Shown here piece after piece: positions 46,207-54,332 of a stretch of DNA of 64,000 nt (the first letter of the stretch is position 1; every line of letters starts with the position of its first letter). The position numbers and the translations under genes were made by a program. The notes below the pieces were generated by a model, which made no database searches, was not told the origin of the DNA, and saw only the letters and a program-made list of their open reading frames with translations. The DNA lies in NCBI GenBank assembly GCA_002347095.1, contig DDWZ01000011.1, positions 65,780 through 129,779 of the forward strand, written 5' to 3'. This DNA is from Desulfobulbaceae bacterium UBA2273. GTDB taxonomy: Bacteria > Desulfobacterota > Desulfobulbia > Desulfobulbales > Desulfurivibrionaceae.

Positions 46207-47526
46207 ATGACCTCTCTACTGACATTCCCCAAAGGTGGTGTGCATCCGCCTGCATCAAAGGGCCTGACCGAGAACCTCGCCATCGAGGTGATGGCCACGC
46301 CCGACGAGCTTGAGATTATTCTTGGCCAGCATATCGGCGCACCCTGTACTCCCACGGTGGCCCCCAAGGATGCAGTGCAGGAAGGCCAGGTCATCGGCGA
46401 GGTGACCAAAGGGCTCGGGGTTCCCCTTCATGCCCCGGTTGCCGGCACCATCAAGAGTTTCGGCATGTCCGGCCACCCCATGCGGGTCAGCGCACCCTCC
46501 ATCACCATTCAAACCAATAAAGAAGCAGCGCCGGTGCAGTATTCCCGCTGCGACTGGCAAAAGCTCGCCAAGGAAGAATTGCTGGCCAAGGTACACGGCG
46601 CCGGGATCATCGGTATCGGCGGCGCGGGTTTTCCCTCCCATGTCAAGCTCTCCCCTCCGCCGGACAATCCGGTGGATACCCTGATTTTAAACGGCGCTGA
46701 ATGCGAGCCGTACATCACCGCGGACCATCGCCAGATGCTGGAGCGCGCCCAGGAGATTGTCGAGGGCGCCTTGGTGATCCTCAAGATCCTCGGCATCACC
46801 AAGTGTTTCATCGGCATCGAGAACAACAAGCCCGACGCCATCAAAACCATGACCGAGGCGGCAGCAGCCGTCTCCACCCCGGAACACACCGTTGTTGTTC
46901 AGCCCTTGCAGGTCAAGTACCCGCAGGGGTCGGAAAAACAGCTCATCCAGGCCATCACCGGGCGCAAGGTGCCCGGCTTTGCCCTGCCTTCGGCAGTGGG
47001 GGTGGTGGTGCACAATGTGAGCACCGCCCGGGCTATATATGATGCGGTGGTGCTGTCCAAACCCCTGTACGAAAAGGTGATGACCATCTCCGGCAAGGGG
47101 ATCAAGCGGCCCGCCAACCTGCTGGTCAAGGTGGGAACCAAGGTCAGCGACATTGTCGAGTACCTGGGCGGGGTAACGCCTGAGCTTGCCAAGATCGTCA
47201 TGGGCGGGCCGATGATGGGCTTTGCCGTGTCCTCCCTGGATATCCCGGTGACCAAGACCACCTCTTCGGTGCTGTTTCTCGCCGAGGACGAGATCGACAC
47301 CACCCCCCACTCTCAGTGCATCCGCTGCGGCTGGTGCCTGGAGGCTTGCCCCATGGGGTTAGAGCCCAAGGAGGTCGGCCTCTATGTGGAGGCGGGCCGG
47401 CCGCAGGATACCGGGCAGTTCGGGGTGTTCGAATGCTTCGAGTGCGGCTGCTGCGCCTATGTCTGCCCGGCGAAACGCCCCTTGGTCCAGTTTGTCCGGC
47501 TGGCCAAGATGAAGGCCAAACGTTGA
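46207..47526 (+). CDS. rnfC: Rnf complex subunit C (NADH/ferredoxin electron entry)
   Basis: A 439-residue soluble subunit starting MTSLLTFPKGGVHPPASKG, preceded by GGGAAGG. It carries the NADH/FMN-binding SLBB-type region (GIIGIGGAGFPSHVKL, LILNGAECEPYITADHR) and two 4Fe-4S motifs near the C-terminus (CIRCGWCLEACPMG and CFECGCCAYVCPAK). It is the NAD+-side module of the ion-translocating ferredoxin:NAD+ oxidoreductase. The gene order rnfCDGEAB matches Acetobacterium and many Desulfobacterota rather than the E. coli rsxABCDGE order. Confidence 0.95.
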   Translation: MTSLLTFPKGGVHPPASKGLTENLAIEVMATPDELEIILGQHIGAPCTPTVAPKDAVQEGQVIGEVTKGLGVPLHAPVAGTIKSFGMSGHPMRVSAPSITIQTNKEAAPVQYSRCDWQKLAKEELLAKVHGAGIIGIGGAGFPSHVKLSPPPDNPVDTLILNGAECEPYITADHRQMLERAQEIVEGALVILKILGITKCFIGIENNKPDAIKTMTEAAAAVSTPEHTVVVQPLQVKYPQGSEKQLIQAITGRKVPGFALPSAVGVVVHNVSTARAIYDAVVLSKPLYEKVMTISGKGIKRPANLLVKVGTKVSDIVEYLGGVTPELAKIVMGGPMMGFAVSSLDIPVTKTTSSVLFLAEDEIDTTPHSQCIRCGWCLEACPMGLEPKEVGLYVEAGRPQDTGQFGVFECFECGCCAYVCPAKRPLVQFVRLAKMKAKR

Positions 47527-47557
47527 TTTTTTAGAATGTAATCCAAGGAGAACGGCC

Positions 47558-48613
47558 ATTAACGAGCACGCTTCAGAAAACCAGTCCCCCGTTGCCTCGC
47601 AAGGGTTGTGGAAGGTTTCCATTTCCCCCCATGTGAAGAGCGGCGAGTCGGTTGAGAAAATCATGTGGACCGTGGTGGCCTGCCTGGTGCCGCCCCTGGT
47701 TCTTTCCGTATTCATCTTCGGCATCCAGACCCTGCTCATCACCGCGGTCAGCGTGGCGAGCTGCGTGGCCGTCGAGGCCGCAACCCAGAAGGCCATGGGT
47801 CGTAAAATCACCATTTCCGACGGCAGCGCGGTGATCACCGGTATGCTCATCGCCTTTGTCATTCCCCCTGGGGTATCGCCGCTGCTGCCCATCCTGGGCG
47901 CGGTCATGGCTATCGCCATCGGCAAGCATCTGCTGGGCGGAATCGGTTACAACATCTTCAACCCGGCCCTGCTGGCCCGGGCCTTTCTTCTCGCCACCTT
48001 CCCGGTGGCCATGACCTCGGCCTGGCTGCCGCCGCTTTCCGATATGGCGATCTTTTCCTATCTGGGCACTTCCATCGACGCCGTGGCCACCGCCACCCCG
48101 CTGGCCGTGCTCAAGACCCAGGGGCTCGGCGCCTTTACCGAACAGTTCGGCGCCGCAGCCAATCTCTACACCAATTTTTTCCTCGGCTGGCGGCCCGGCT
48201 CCATCGGCGAAACCTCCGGGTTACTCATTGTTCTGGGCGGGCTCTATCTGCTCTATCGCGGCTATATCACCTGGCATATTCCGGTTTCCATGCTGGCCAC
48301 CATCGCTCTGCTCTCCTGGTGCTTCGGCGGGGAGGTTCTGTTCTCCGGTGATCCCCTGCTGGCCGTGCTTTCCGGCGGCGCCTTGCTGGGCGCCTTTTTC
48401 ATGGCCACCGATTATGTGACCAGCCCGACCAACAAGACCTCCCAGCTCATCTTCGGCGTCGGCATCGGGGCGCTTACCGTGCTGATCCGTCTCAAGGGCG
48501 GCTATCCCGAGGGGATTTGCTACGCCATCCTGCTCATGAACCCGGTGAGCCCGGTGCTGGACGGATTCTTTAAGCCCAAGCGCTTTGCGCCTCTCCAGGG
48601 AGGTGGCAAATGA
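47558..48613 (+). CDS. rnfD: Rnf complex subunit D, apparent ATT start
   Basis: A 351-residue membrane subunit with about nine helices and the covalent-FMN threonine in AVATATPLAVLKTQG. AAGGAG at 47545-47550 is 7 nt from an ATT codon at 47558, which opens the frame (INEHASENQSPVASQG before LWKVSISPHV). The only other start-like codon is TTG at 47606, and AAGGG directly abuts that one with no spacing. No ATG or GTG is in frame. The best reading is therefore an AUU initiation codon; a downstream TTG start giving 335 residues is the alternative. Confidence 0.9.
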   Translation: MNEHASENQSPVASQGLWKVSISPHVKSGESVEKIMWTVVACLVPPLVLSVFIFGIQTLLITAVSVASCVAVEAATQKAMGRKITISDGSAVITGMLIAFVIPPGVSPLLPILGAVMAIAIGKHLLGGIGYNIFNPALLARAFLLATFPVAMTSAWLPPLSDMAIFSYLGTSIDAVATATPLAVLKTQGLGAFTEQFGAAANLYTNFFLGWRPGSIGETSGLLIVLGGLYLLYRGYITWHIPVSMLATIALLSWCFGGEVLFSGDPLLAVLSGGALLGAFFMATDYVTSPTNKTSQLIFGVGIGALTVLIRLKGGYPEGICYAILLMNPVSPVLDGFFKPKRFAPLQGGGK

Positions 48614-49506
48614 AGGATATTCTCACCATCATCTTCCGGTTGACCGTGGCCTGCCTGCTGGCCGGCTTGGTCATGGGCGCAGCCTTCATCGCCACCAACA
48701 AGGCGAAGAAGCACAATATCCATGTCAACGAGCAGAAGGTCATGCTCAGCCTGCTGGGATATTCTGAAAAAAAACCGGCCCCGGACAGCGTGGCCATGCA
48801 TGAGATGTACCGCTACCTCGTCGGCGAAGGCGAGGAGCTGACCATGGGCTATCTCCTTCCCCTGCAAGATGGAACATTTTCCTTTGTGACCATCGATCTG
48901 GCGGGCACCTTTGTGGCCCAGACCCCCGTGGCGCTTGTCGCGGAAAAGGCAACCGAGGAGGGTGAGCGCACCCAGGCGGTTGGCGCGGCCATCGGCGCGG
49001 ATAAACTGCTCCGTTACGCAGACCAGACCATCGTGGTCACCGACAACGGCAAGCGCATGGCCTATCTCCTGCCCGGCAGGTTTCCCGGCTTCAAGACCTT
49101 CATCGGGGCCATGCTGGCCCTGGACCAGGATTTCACCATCCGCGGTCTGGAGATCATGGAGCATGAAGAAGATCCTGGCTTGGGCGCGGAGATAGACCAG
49201 GAATATTTCAAGAACCAGTTCAAGGGCAAGCCCCTTGAAACGGTGAAGAAGCTGGAAGTCAAGAAAACGCCCCTGCCCGAGGAATACCTCAAGGCGCTGG
49301 AGGCAGGCAAGTCCGGTCTCGGCGCGGAAGAGGTGGCCCGCATCCAGGAACAGTACCAGGATGACGATATCTACGCCCTCACCGGCGCCACCATTTCAAG
49401 CAGCGCGGTGACCAACGGGGTCAAGGCGATGGTGAAGAAGTTCGCCTACCGCTTGGCGATCCTGGATCGGGTTTTGGCTGAACAGCATATCGCGACGCCT
49501 TTTTAG
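48610..49506 (+). CDS. rnfG: Rnf complex subunit G (covalent FMN)
   Basis: A 298-residue protein with one N-terminal transmembrane helix (about 7-28) and a periplasmic FMN-binding domain. The flavin-accepting threonine is in ALTGATISSSAVTNGV (about residue 258). It overlaps the rnfD stop by 4 nt (ATGA). It is long for RnfG: it has an extra segment around residues 50-80 and a C-terminal tail. FMN is presumably attached by the ApbE encoded at the end of the operon. Confidence 0.94.
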   Translation: MKDILTIIFRLTVACLLAGLVMGAAFIATNKAKKHNIHVNEQKVMLSLLGYSEKKPAPDSVAMHEMYRYLVGEGEELTMGYLLPLQDGTFSFVTIDLAGTFVAQTPVALVAEKATEEGERTQAVGAAIGADKLLRYADQTIVVTDNGKRMAYLLPGRFPGFKTFIGAMLALDQDFTIRGLEIMEHEEDPGLGAEIDQEYFKNQFKGKPLETVKKLEVKKTPLPEEYLKALEAGKSGLGAEEVARIQEQYQDDDIYALTGATISSSAVTNGVKAMVKKFAYRLAILDRVLAEQHIATPF

Positions 49507-49512
49507 GAGAAT

Positions 49513-50133
49513 GTGACAGTGGCGACTGACAAAACAAACCTGCAACTGGTGGTCAACGGGATCCTGAACGAGAACCCCATCTTCCGGCTGGTGCTTTCCA
49601 TGTGTCCGGCGGTGGGAATCAGCACCACGGTGATGAACGGCTTCATGCTGGGGATCGCCGTCCTCTTTGTCCAGGTCTTTTCAAGCTGCACCATTTCCCT
49701 GTTCAAGAATGTCATCCATCCTCGGATCCGGATCCCAACCTACACCCTGACCATCGCCACCTGGGTAACGGTGATCGACATGGTCCTGGCCGCCTATCTG
49801 CCCGAGGCCTACGCCAGGATGGGCATTTTTGTCAAGCTCATCGTCGCCTTTGCCATCATCACCATGCGCTTGGAGATGTTCGCCTGCAAGGAGAGTGTCA
49901 ACGCTTCGTTCTGGGACGGCATCGGCATGGGGCTCGGCTTCATGTTCGGCATGATGGCCCTGGGTTTTGTTCGCGAGCTGCTGGGCCTGGGCACCGTCCT
50001 TGGCTACGATGTGCTGGGCTTTAAGCCCTTGCTCTTCTTCGTGCTGCCTTTTGCCGGGTTTTTCTGCGTTGGCCTGATGATGGCCTTTTTCAACTATGTC
50101 GAGATCGTCTACAAGCGAGCAAAACGGGCCTGA
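49513..50133 (+). CDS. rnfE: Rnf complex subunit E
   Basis: A 206-residue membrane subunit with six predicted helices and the conserved MCPAVGISTTVMNGFMLGIAVLFVQ and ACKESVNASFWDGIGMGLGF. It starts with GTG at 49513 behind GGAGAAT; a second GTG at 49519 is also possible and better spaced. RnfE and RnfA are homologous and form the Fe-S-bearing membrane core, with conserved cysteines near the membrane centre. Confidence 0.94.
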   Translation: MTVATDKTNLQLVVNGILNENPIFRLVLSMCPAVGISTTVMNGFMLGIAVLFVQVFSSCTISLFKNVIHPRIRIPTYTLTIATWVTVIDMVLAAYLPEAYARMGIFVKLIVAFAIITMRLEMFACKESVNASFWDGIGMGLGFMFGMMALGFVRELLGLGTVLGYDVLGFKPLLFFVLPFAGFFCVGLMMAFFNYVEIVYKRAKRA

Positions 50134-50137
50134 GTTT

Positions 50138-51085
50138 ATGAATATGCATGGTATGAGAAGAATACTGCTTTCCCTTGTTCTGCTCCTTGGCTTGCCGGTT
50201 CTGGCGCAGGCGCAGGAGCTGATTGCCGGGAAGTCCTTCGGTAAGGCGCCAAACGAGATCGTCGTCACCTTTGCCGGACCAGTGGACCGCGCCGTGGTTG
50301 AGGATCCGGCAAACTATCGGGTTTACGAGGAGCAGGATCCGGACATCAAGCTTGCGCTGGAAAGCGTGGTTCTGGCCGATGATCAGAAAACCGCCACCCT
50401 GACCTTTGCGGAGCCGCTCAATTCCCGGTTGCCCCATGTGGTCACCGTCAGCCGGGTTGCCGAAAGCGGGGTTGCGGCGACCTTTACGGTGATGAAGCCC
50501 TATCTGGGCTATCTGCTCTCCATCCTCATCAGCGCCCTGTTGATCAACAACTTCGTCTTTACCAAGTATCTCGGCCTCTGCGTCTTTTTCGGCACCTCCA
50601 AGCGCAAGGATACGGCCAAGGGCATGGGGCTCACCTTCACCCTGGTCATGGTGGTCAGCGCCATCATGAGCTGGTTTTTCTACCAGTTTATCCTCAAGCC
50701 CTATGACCTGAACTTTTTGCAGATCGTGATCTTCATCGGCCTGGTTTCCCTTACGGTACAGGCGGTGGACACGGTGCTGCGCAAGGTGAACCCCGCTCTG
50801 TTCAACGCCTTTGGCGTGTATCTGGTGCTGGTCATCGCCAACTGCGTGATCATCGCGGTGCCGCTGATTTTGGCTGACAACGAATACAATTTTTTTGAGT
50901 CCTTCATGCTTGCCCTGGGGGCAGGCGGCGGTTTCCTGCTCGCCCTGTATCTGATGAGTTCGGTGCGGGAGAGGATGGAGCTGGCCAATATTCCGCCGAC
51001 CTTCAAGGGCGTACCCATCGCCTTTATCGTTGCCGGACAGTTTGCCTTGGCGTTTCTGGGATTCTCCGGGCTCACTCTTTTTTAG
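50138..51085 (+). CDS. rnfA: Rnf complex subunit A with N-terminal exported Ig-like domain
   Basis: A 315-residue protein, about 120 residues longer than ordinary RnfA (~190). Residues 1-26 are a signal peptide (MNMHGMRRILLSLVLLLGLPVLAQA). Residues about 27-117 read as a beta-sandwich, SbsA/Big_5-like Ig domain (IVVTFAGPVDRAVVEDPANYRVY, KTATLTFAEPLNSRLPHVVTVSRV). From residue 119 the normal RnfA begins (MKPYLGYLLSILISALLINNFVFTKYLGLCVFFG) with six helices. The start ATG follows the rnfE stop by 4 nt. The extension would lie outside the membrane and might contact RnfG or stabilise the complex. Confidence 0.93.
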   Translation: MNMHGMRRILLSLVLLLGLPVLAQAQELIAGKSFGKAPNEIVVTFAGPVDRAVVEDPANYRVYEEQDPDIKLALESVVLADDQKTATLTFAEPLNSRLPHVVTVSRVAESGVAATFTVMKPYLGYLLSILISALLINNFVFTKYLGLCVFFGTSKRKDTAKGMGLTFTLVMVVSAIMSWFFYQFILKPYDLNFLQIVIFIGLVSLTVQAVDTVLRKVNPALFNAFGVYLVLVIANCVIIAVPLILADNEYNFFESFMLALGAGGGFLLALYLMSSVRERMELANIPPTFKGVPIAFIVAGQFALAFLGFSGLTLF

Positions 51086-51106
51086 TGGCCGCACCTCGGT
51101 TTTACA

Positions 51107-51270
51107 GAGGCTTTTGCAAAAGGCCTCAAGAGTTCCCTCCCCCCTGGCGGGGGAGGGCTGGGGAGAGGGGGAAATAGCTATGACCCCGGCAGGGTGCAAC
51201 TTCACCCACCCCCCGACCCCCTCCCGTCGAGGGAGGGGGAGTCAATTTGGAAGAGTTTTGCAAGAGACTC
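51107..51270. repeat. MITE copy inside the rnf operon
   Basis: About 164 bp with ends CTTTTGCAAAAG and TTTTGCAAGAG, homologous in reverse complement to the 21882-22035 element (shared GTGAAG.TGCA.CCTGC core and CCTCCCCCGCCAGGGGGG blocks). It separates rnfA from rnfB, which otherwise follow each other directly in this gene order. Confidence 0.85.
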
Positions 51271-51332
51271 TATTGTAACGGCGTGATGATTTAGAAATAA
51301 TTTTCTGCGGTTTACGTGGGATAGGTGTGGTA

Positions 51333-52205
51333 ATGGATCCAGCATTAGTCAAACTCGCCCTGGGCGGCATCGCTCTTTTGGGCTGCATCGGTCTCTTCTT
51401 CGGCATCGGTCTTGCCCTGGCGGCGCATAAATTCGCCGTTGAGGCCAACCCCCTGATCGAAGAGGTCTTGGAGTCCTTGGCTGGCGCCCAGTGCGGCGGC
51501 TGCGGCTATCCCGGTTGCGAGGGCTACGCCATTGCGGTGGTCACCAACCCCGAGGTGCCGCCCAACCTCTGCTTTCCCGGCAAGGAAAAGGTGGCCGAAC
51601 GGGTGGCCCAGCTCACCGGCAAGAAGATGACCGCGGTGGAGGATATGATCGCCCTGGTCCGCTGCTCCCGCAAGGAAGGCAGGGTCAGCCACAAGCACGA
51701 GTACATCGGCTTTGCCTCCTGCACCGCGGCCAATCTCGGCTTCGGCGGGCCGTCATCCTGCAACTATTCCTGCATCGGGCTGGGGGAATGTGCCGAGAGC
51801 TGCCCCTTTGACGCCATTGCCATGGTGGACGGCTTTCCGGTGGTCAACCCCGACAAGTGCGTGGCCTGCGGCACCTGCGTCCGGGCCTGCCCCAAAAAAG
51901 TCATCGAGTTGATGAGCCTCAAGGCCAGGGTGCATGTGCCGTGCTCCACCAAGGACCTTGGCAAGAATGTCCGCAAGGTCTGCGAGGTGGGCTGTATCTC
52001 CTGCCAGATGTGCGTGAAGAAATGCCCGGCCGAGGCCATTGCCTACACGGACGGCCTGATCACGATCGACCATCCGAAGTGCATTGCCTATGGCCCGGAG
52101 TGCCAGGAGATCTGTGTGGAAAAATGCCCCCGCAATATCATGCGGAAATACGAAGGAAGAGTAGCCATTGCCCGCCAGGCCGACGGCCTGAAGATGGCAT
52201 CCTAG
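51333..52205 (+). CDS. rnfB: Rnf complex subunit B (ferredoxin-type)
   Basis: A 290-residue subunit with an N-terminal membrane helix (VKLALGGIALLGCIGLFFGIGLALA). The cluster-binding region has CGGCGYPGCEGYA (4Fe-4S of the Fe-S/ROO type), followed by ferredoxin-like motifs (CIGLGECAESCPFDAI, CVACGTCVRACPKKV, CQMCVKKCPAEA, CQEICVEKCPRN). It receives electrons from reduced ferredoxin. I use ATG 51333, although GTG 51327 is also open. The MITE upstream means it may be expressed partly independently. Confidence 0.95.
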   Translation: MDPALVKLALGGIALLGCIGLFFGIGLALAAHKFAVEANPLIEEVLESLAGAQCGGCGYPGCEGYAIAVVTNPEVPPNLCFPGKEKVAERVAQLTGKKMTAVEDMIALVRCSRKEGRVSHKHEYIGFASCTAANLGFGGPSSCNYSCIGLGECAESCPFDAIAMVDGFPVVNPDKCVACGTCVRACPKKVIELMSLKARVHVPCSTKDLGKNVRKVCEVGCISCQMCVKKCPAEAIAYTDGLITIDHPKCIAYGPECQEICVEKCPRNIMRKYEGRVAIARQADGLKMAS

Positions 52206-52225
52206 ATAGAGGAACGAGGAAAACG

Positions 52226-53278
52226 ATGAAGACAAAGTCAATCATGCCGCATCCGTGCAATCCGCAGAGAAGAACCTTTTTAAAGCTTTCCGGCCTGCTC
52301 GGCCTTGGCGCGGCTTCCGCGGCCCTGCTACCCACGCCCCAGGCGGAGGCGGTTCTTTTTGGCCCCAAGGAATACAAGGTTTCCTCGACCCGGCTGGTCA
52401 TGGGCTCTTTTTTGTCCATCACCGCCATCCACACCTCCAAGGATGAGGCGGAAAACGTGATCGGCCTCGCCTGGGAGGAGATCGACAGGTTGGGCAAGCT
52501 CTTGAGCCGCCACGACTCCACCACTCCGGTTTCCCAGCTCAACAGCACCGGCGTCCTGCGCAAGGCGCCGTCCGAGGTGCTTGAGGTGGTGGCCCGTTCC
52601 CTCTATCTTAACAAGCAGACCGGCGGCGCCTTTGACATCACGGTCAAGCCCCTGGTTGATCTCTTTAAGGATCGTTTTGCCGCCGGTGCGACTCCCTCCG
52701 AAACTGAGATCAGCGCGCTTCTCCCCCGGGTGGGTTCCGAGCAGATCCGCTTTTCTGCCGGCGATATCTCCTTTGCGCGGCAGGGCATGGGCCTCACCCT
52801 GGACGGCATCGCCCCCGGCTATATTGTGGACCGTGCTTCCGCGCTGCTTGCGGCAAAGGGGATCAACAACCATCTCATCAATTGCAGCGGCGACATCCGC
52901 ACCAGCGGCACCGCGGCCAAGGGCAAGCCCTGGACCGTGGCCATTCAGGATCCGGCCAAGCAGAAAGCCTATCCCGAGGTGCTGACCATGACCACCGGCG
53001 CCATCTCCACCTCCGGCAGCTACGAGGTGTTTTACGACCGCGAGAAGATGTTCCACCACATCGTCACCCCCCAGACCGGTCGTTCCCCCAGGCTGGCAAC
53101 CAGTGTCACGGTCAAGGCGCATTCGGTCATGGACGCCGATGGACTGGCCACCGGGATCATGGTCATGCCGCCGGCGGAAGGCATTCGTTTCGCCGACAGC
53201 CAGCCGGGATGCGCATGTTTTGTTGTGGCTCAGGATGGGAGTTTTAAAAAATCCGCAGGCTGGAACACGCTCGTCTGA
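52226..53278 (+). CDS. apbE: FAD:protein FMN transferase ApbE
   Basis: A 350-residue exported enzyme with a twin-arginine signal (RRTFLKLSGLLGLGAASAALL). Conserved blocks include VMGSFLSITAIH, GGAFDITVKPLVDLF, LDGIAPGYIVDRAS (flavin site) and TGAISTSGSYEVFY. It transfers FMN from FAD to threonines of RnfG and RnfD, which fits its place as the last rnf operon gene, 20 nt after rnfB. GAGGAAAACG precedes the ATG. The open frame that continues upstream is a shadow of rnfB. Confidence 0.94.
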   Translation: MKTKSIMPHPCNPQRRTFLKLSGLLGLGAASAALLPTPQAEAVLFGPKEYKVSSTRLVMGSFLSITAIHTSKDEAENVIGLAWEEIDRLGKLLSRHDSTTPVSQLNSTGVLRKAPSEVLEVVARSLYLNKQTGGAFDITVKPLVDLFKDRFAAGATPSETEISALLPRVGSEQIRFSAGDISFARQGMGLTLDGIAPGYIVDRASALLAAKGINNHLINCSGDIRTSGTAAKGKPWTVAIQDPAKQKAYPEVLTMTTGAISTSGSYEVFYDREKMFHHIVTPQTGRSPRLATSVTVKAHSVMDADGLATGIMVMPPAEGIRFADSQPGCACFVVAQDGSFKKSAGWNTLV

Positions 53279-53302
53279 TTGGTTGAGGCGACAGAGTGCA
53301 GG

Positions 53303-53334
53303 TGAAAAAAGAGGCCTGCGGGCCTCTTTTTTTA
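53303..53334 (+). terminator. Terminator of the rnf-apbE operon
   Basis: AAAAAAGAGGCC-TGC-GGGCCTCTTTTTTT, 25 nt past the apbE stop codon. Confidence 0.93.
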
Positions 53335-53350
53335 TGGGAGAATGTGAACC

Positions 53351-54169
53351 ATGTCCGAACTGAAAAATCCCCTGGAGATCTATGCGGCCCTGGCCAAGTC
53401 AAACTGCGGCCAGTGCGGGGTTCCTTCATGTATGGCCTTTGCCGCCTCGGTGCTCCAAGGGCAAAAGCAATTGGCTGCGTGTCCGTATCTGGACCCGGCG
53501 GTCGTCACCCAGTTGGGCCAGAGGATCGTCCGGCGCCGCTCCCTGGAAGATGACCACCAGCAGGCCATCCAGGAGCTGCGGCGGCAGGTGGCTCTTCTTG
53601 ATTTTTCTTCTTTGGCGCCACGGCTCGGGGCGCGGCTGGTGGAGGGCAATCTGGCCATCAACTGCCTGGGCAAGGATTTTTGCATCACCCCTTCCGGGGA
53701 GATGATCTCCGACTGCCATCTCAACCACTGGATCTATGTGCCTCTGCTCTACTATGTGATCCTCTGCAAGGGCACAGAGCCGCAGGGCGAGTGGGTTCCC
53801 TACGCCACCTTGCCCGGGGCGGCCGAATGGAGCCAGTATTTCAGCCACCGCTGCGAAGAGCCTCTGCGCCATTTGGCCGATGCCCACCGCGACCTGATTT
53901 TTGAAATGCTCCATCTGTTTGGGGCAAAACCCGTTGTCCTGTCCGGCGGCGCGGATCACTCCCTCCTCATCCTGCCCCTGCCCAAGGTGCCTTTTTTGAT
54001 CAACTACTGGGAGCCGGAAGAGGGGTTTGCCTCGAAATTGAACATACTGCTCGACCGCTCGGCCGGGGACAATATCAATGCCCAATCCATCAATCTGCTC
54101 GCCCGGGGCATCATCGAGATGTTCCGCCAGCTCATCCTGAGGCACAGCCGCGACGGCAAGCTTTTCTGA
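53351..54169 (+). CDS. DUF3786 protein with N-terminal [4Fe-4S] domain
   Basis: A 272-residue protein. The N-terminal cluster domain has CGQCGVPSCMAFAASVLQGQKQLAAC (CxxCxxxxC plus a later Cys, as in the CO-dehydrogenase/corrinoid-protein Fe-S domain). It is followed by DUF3786 (HLNHWIYVPLLYYVI, GADHSLLILPLPKVPFLINYWEPEEGF). DUF3786 proteins are common in anaerobes and often sit near corrinoid or electron-transfer genes; their function is unknown. GGAGAATG precedes the ATG. It follows the rnf terminator, and the copy-B repeat begins directly after its stop codon. Confidence 0.85.
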   Translation: MSELKNPLEIYAALAKSNCGQCGVPSCMAFAASVLQGQKQLAACPYLDPAVVTQLGQRIVRRRSLEDDHQQAIQELRRQVALLDFSSLAPRLGARLVEGNLAINCLGKDFCITPSGEMISDCHLNHWIYVPLLYYVILCKGTEPQGEWVPYATLPGAAEWSQYFSHRCEEPLRHLADAHRDLIFEMLHLFGAKPVVLSGGADHSLLILPLPKVPFLINYWEPEEGFASKLNILLDRSAGDNINAQSINLLARGIIEMFRQLILRHSRDGKLF

Positions 54170-54277
54170 GTAAACGGCCATCGGGCACCGCATCTGCTTT
54201 GTCATCGGCCTGCTCGTGTGCGATAGCACACTTCGCAGACCTCTTCCGCGCATCTGCACCACCCGATGGCCGTTTAC
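54170..54277 (-). repeat. Two-copy structured element, copy B
   Basis: 108 nt; read on the minus strand it has the same core as the element at 28447-28552 (CAGATGCGCG...AAGAGG.CTGCGAAGTGTGCTAT.GCACA.GAGCAGG.CGATGACAAAGCAGATG with 4 differences). The outer stem GTAAACGGCCATCGGG/CCCGATGGCCGTTTAC is entirely different from copy A yet perfectly paired over 16 bp. It abuts the DUF3786 stop codon and precedes the tRNA-synthetase-like gene. Confidence 0.75.
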
Positions 54278-54332
54278 GGGGGGGGGCAGTAATCAGTTCG
54301 TTTTAGCTCCTCTTTCGGTCCGGAGAATGAAC

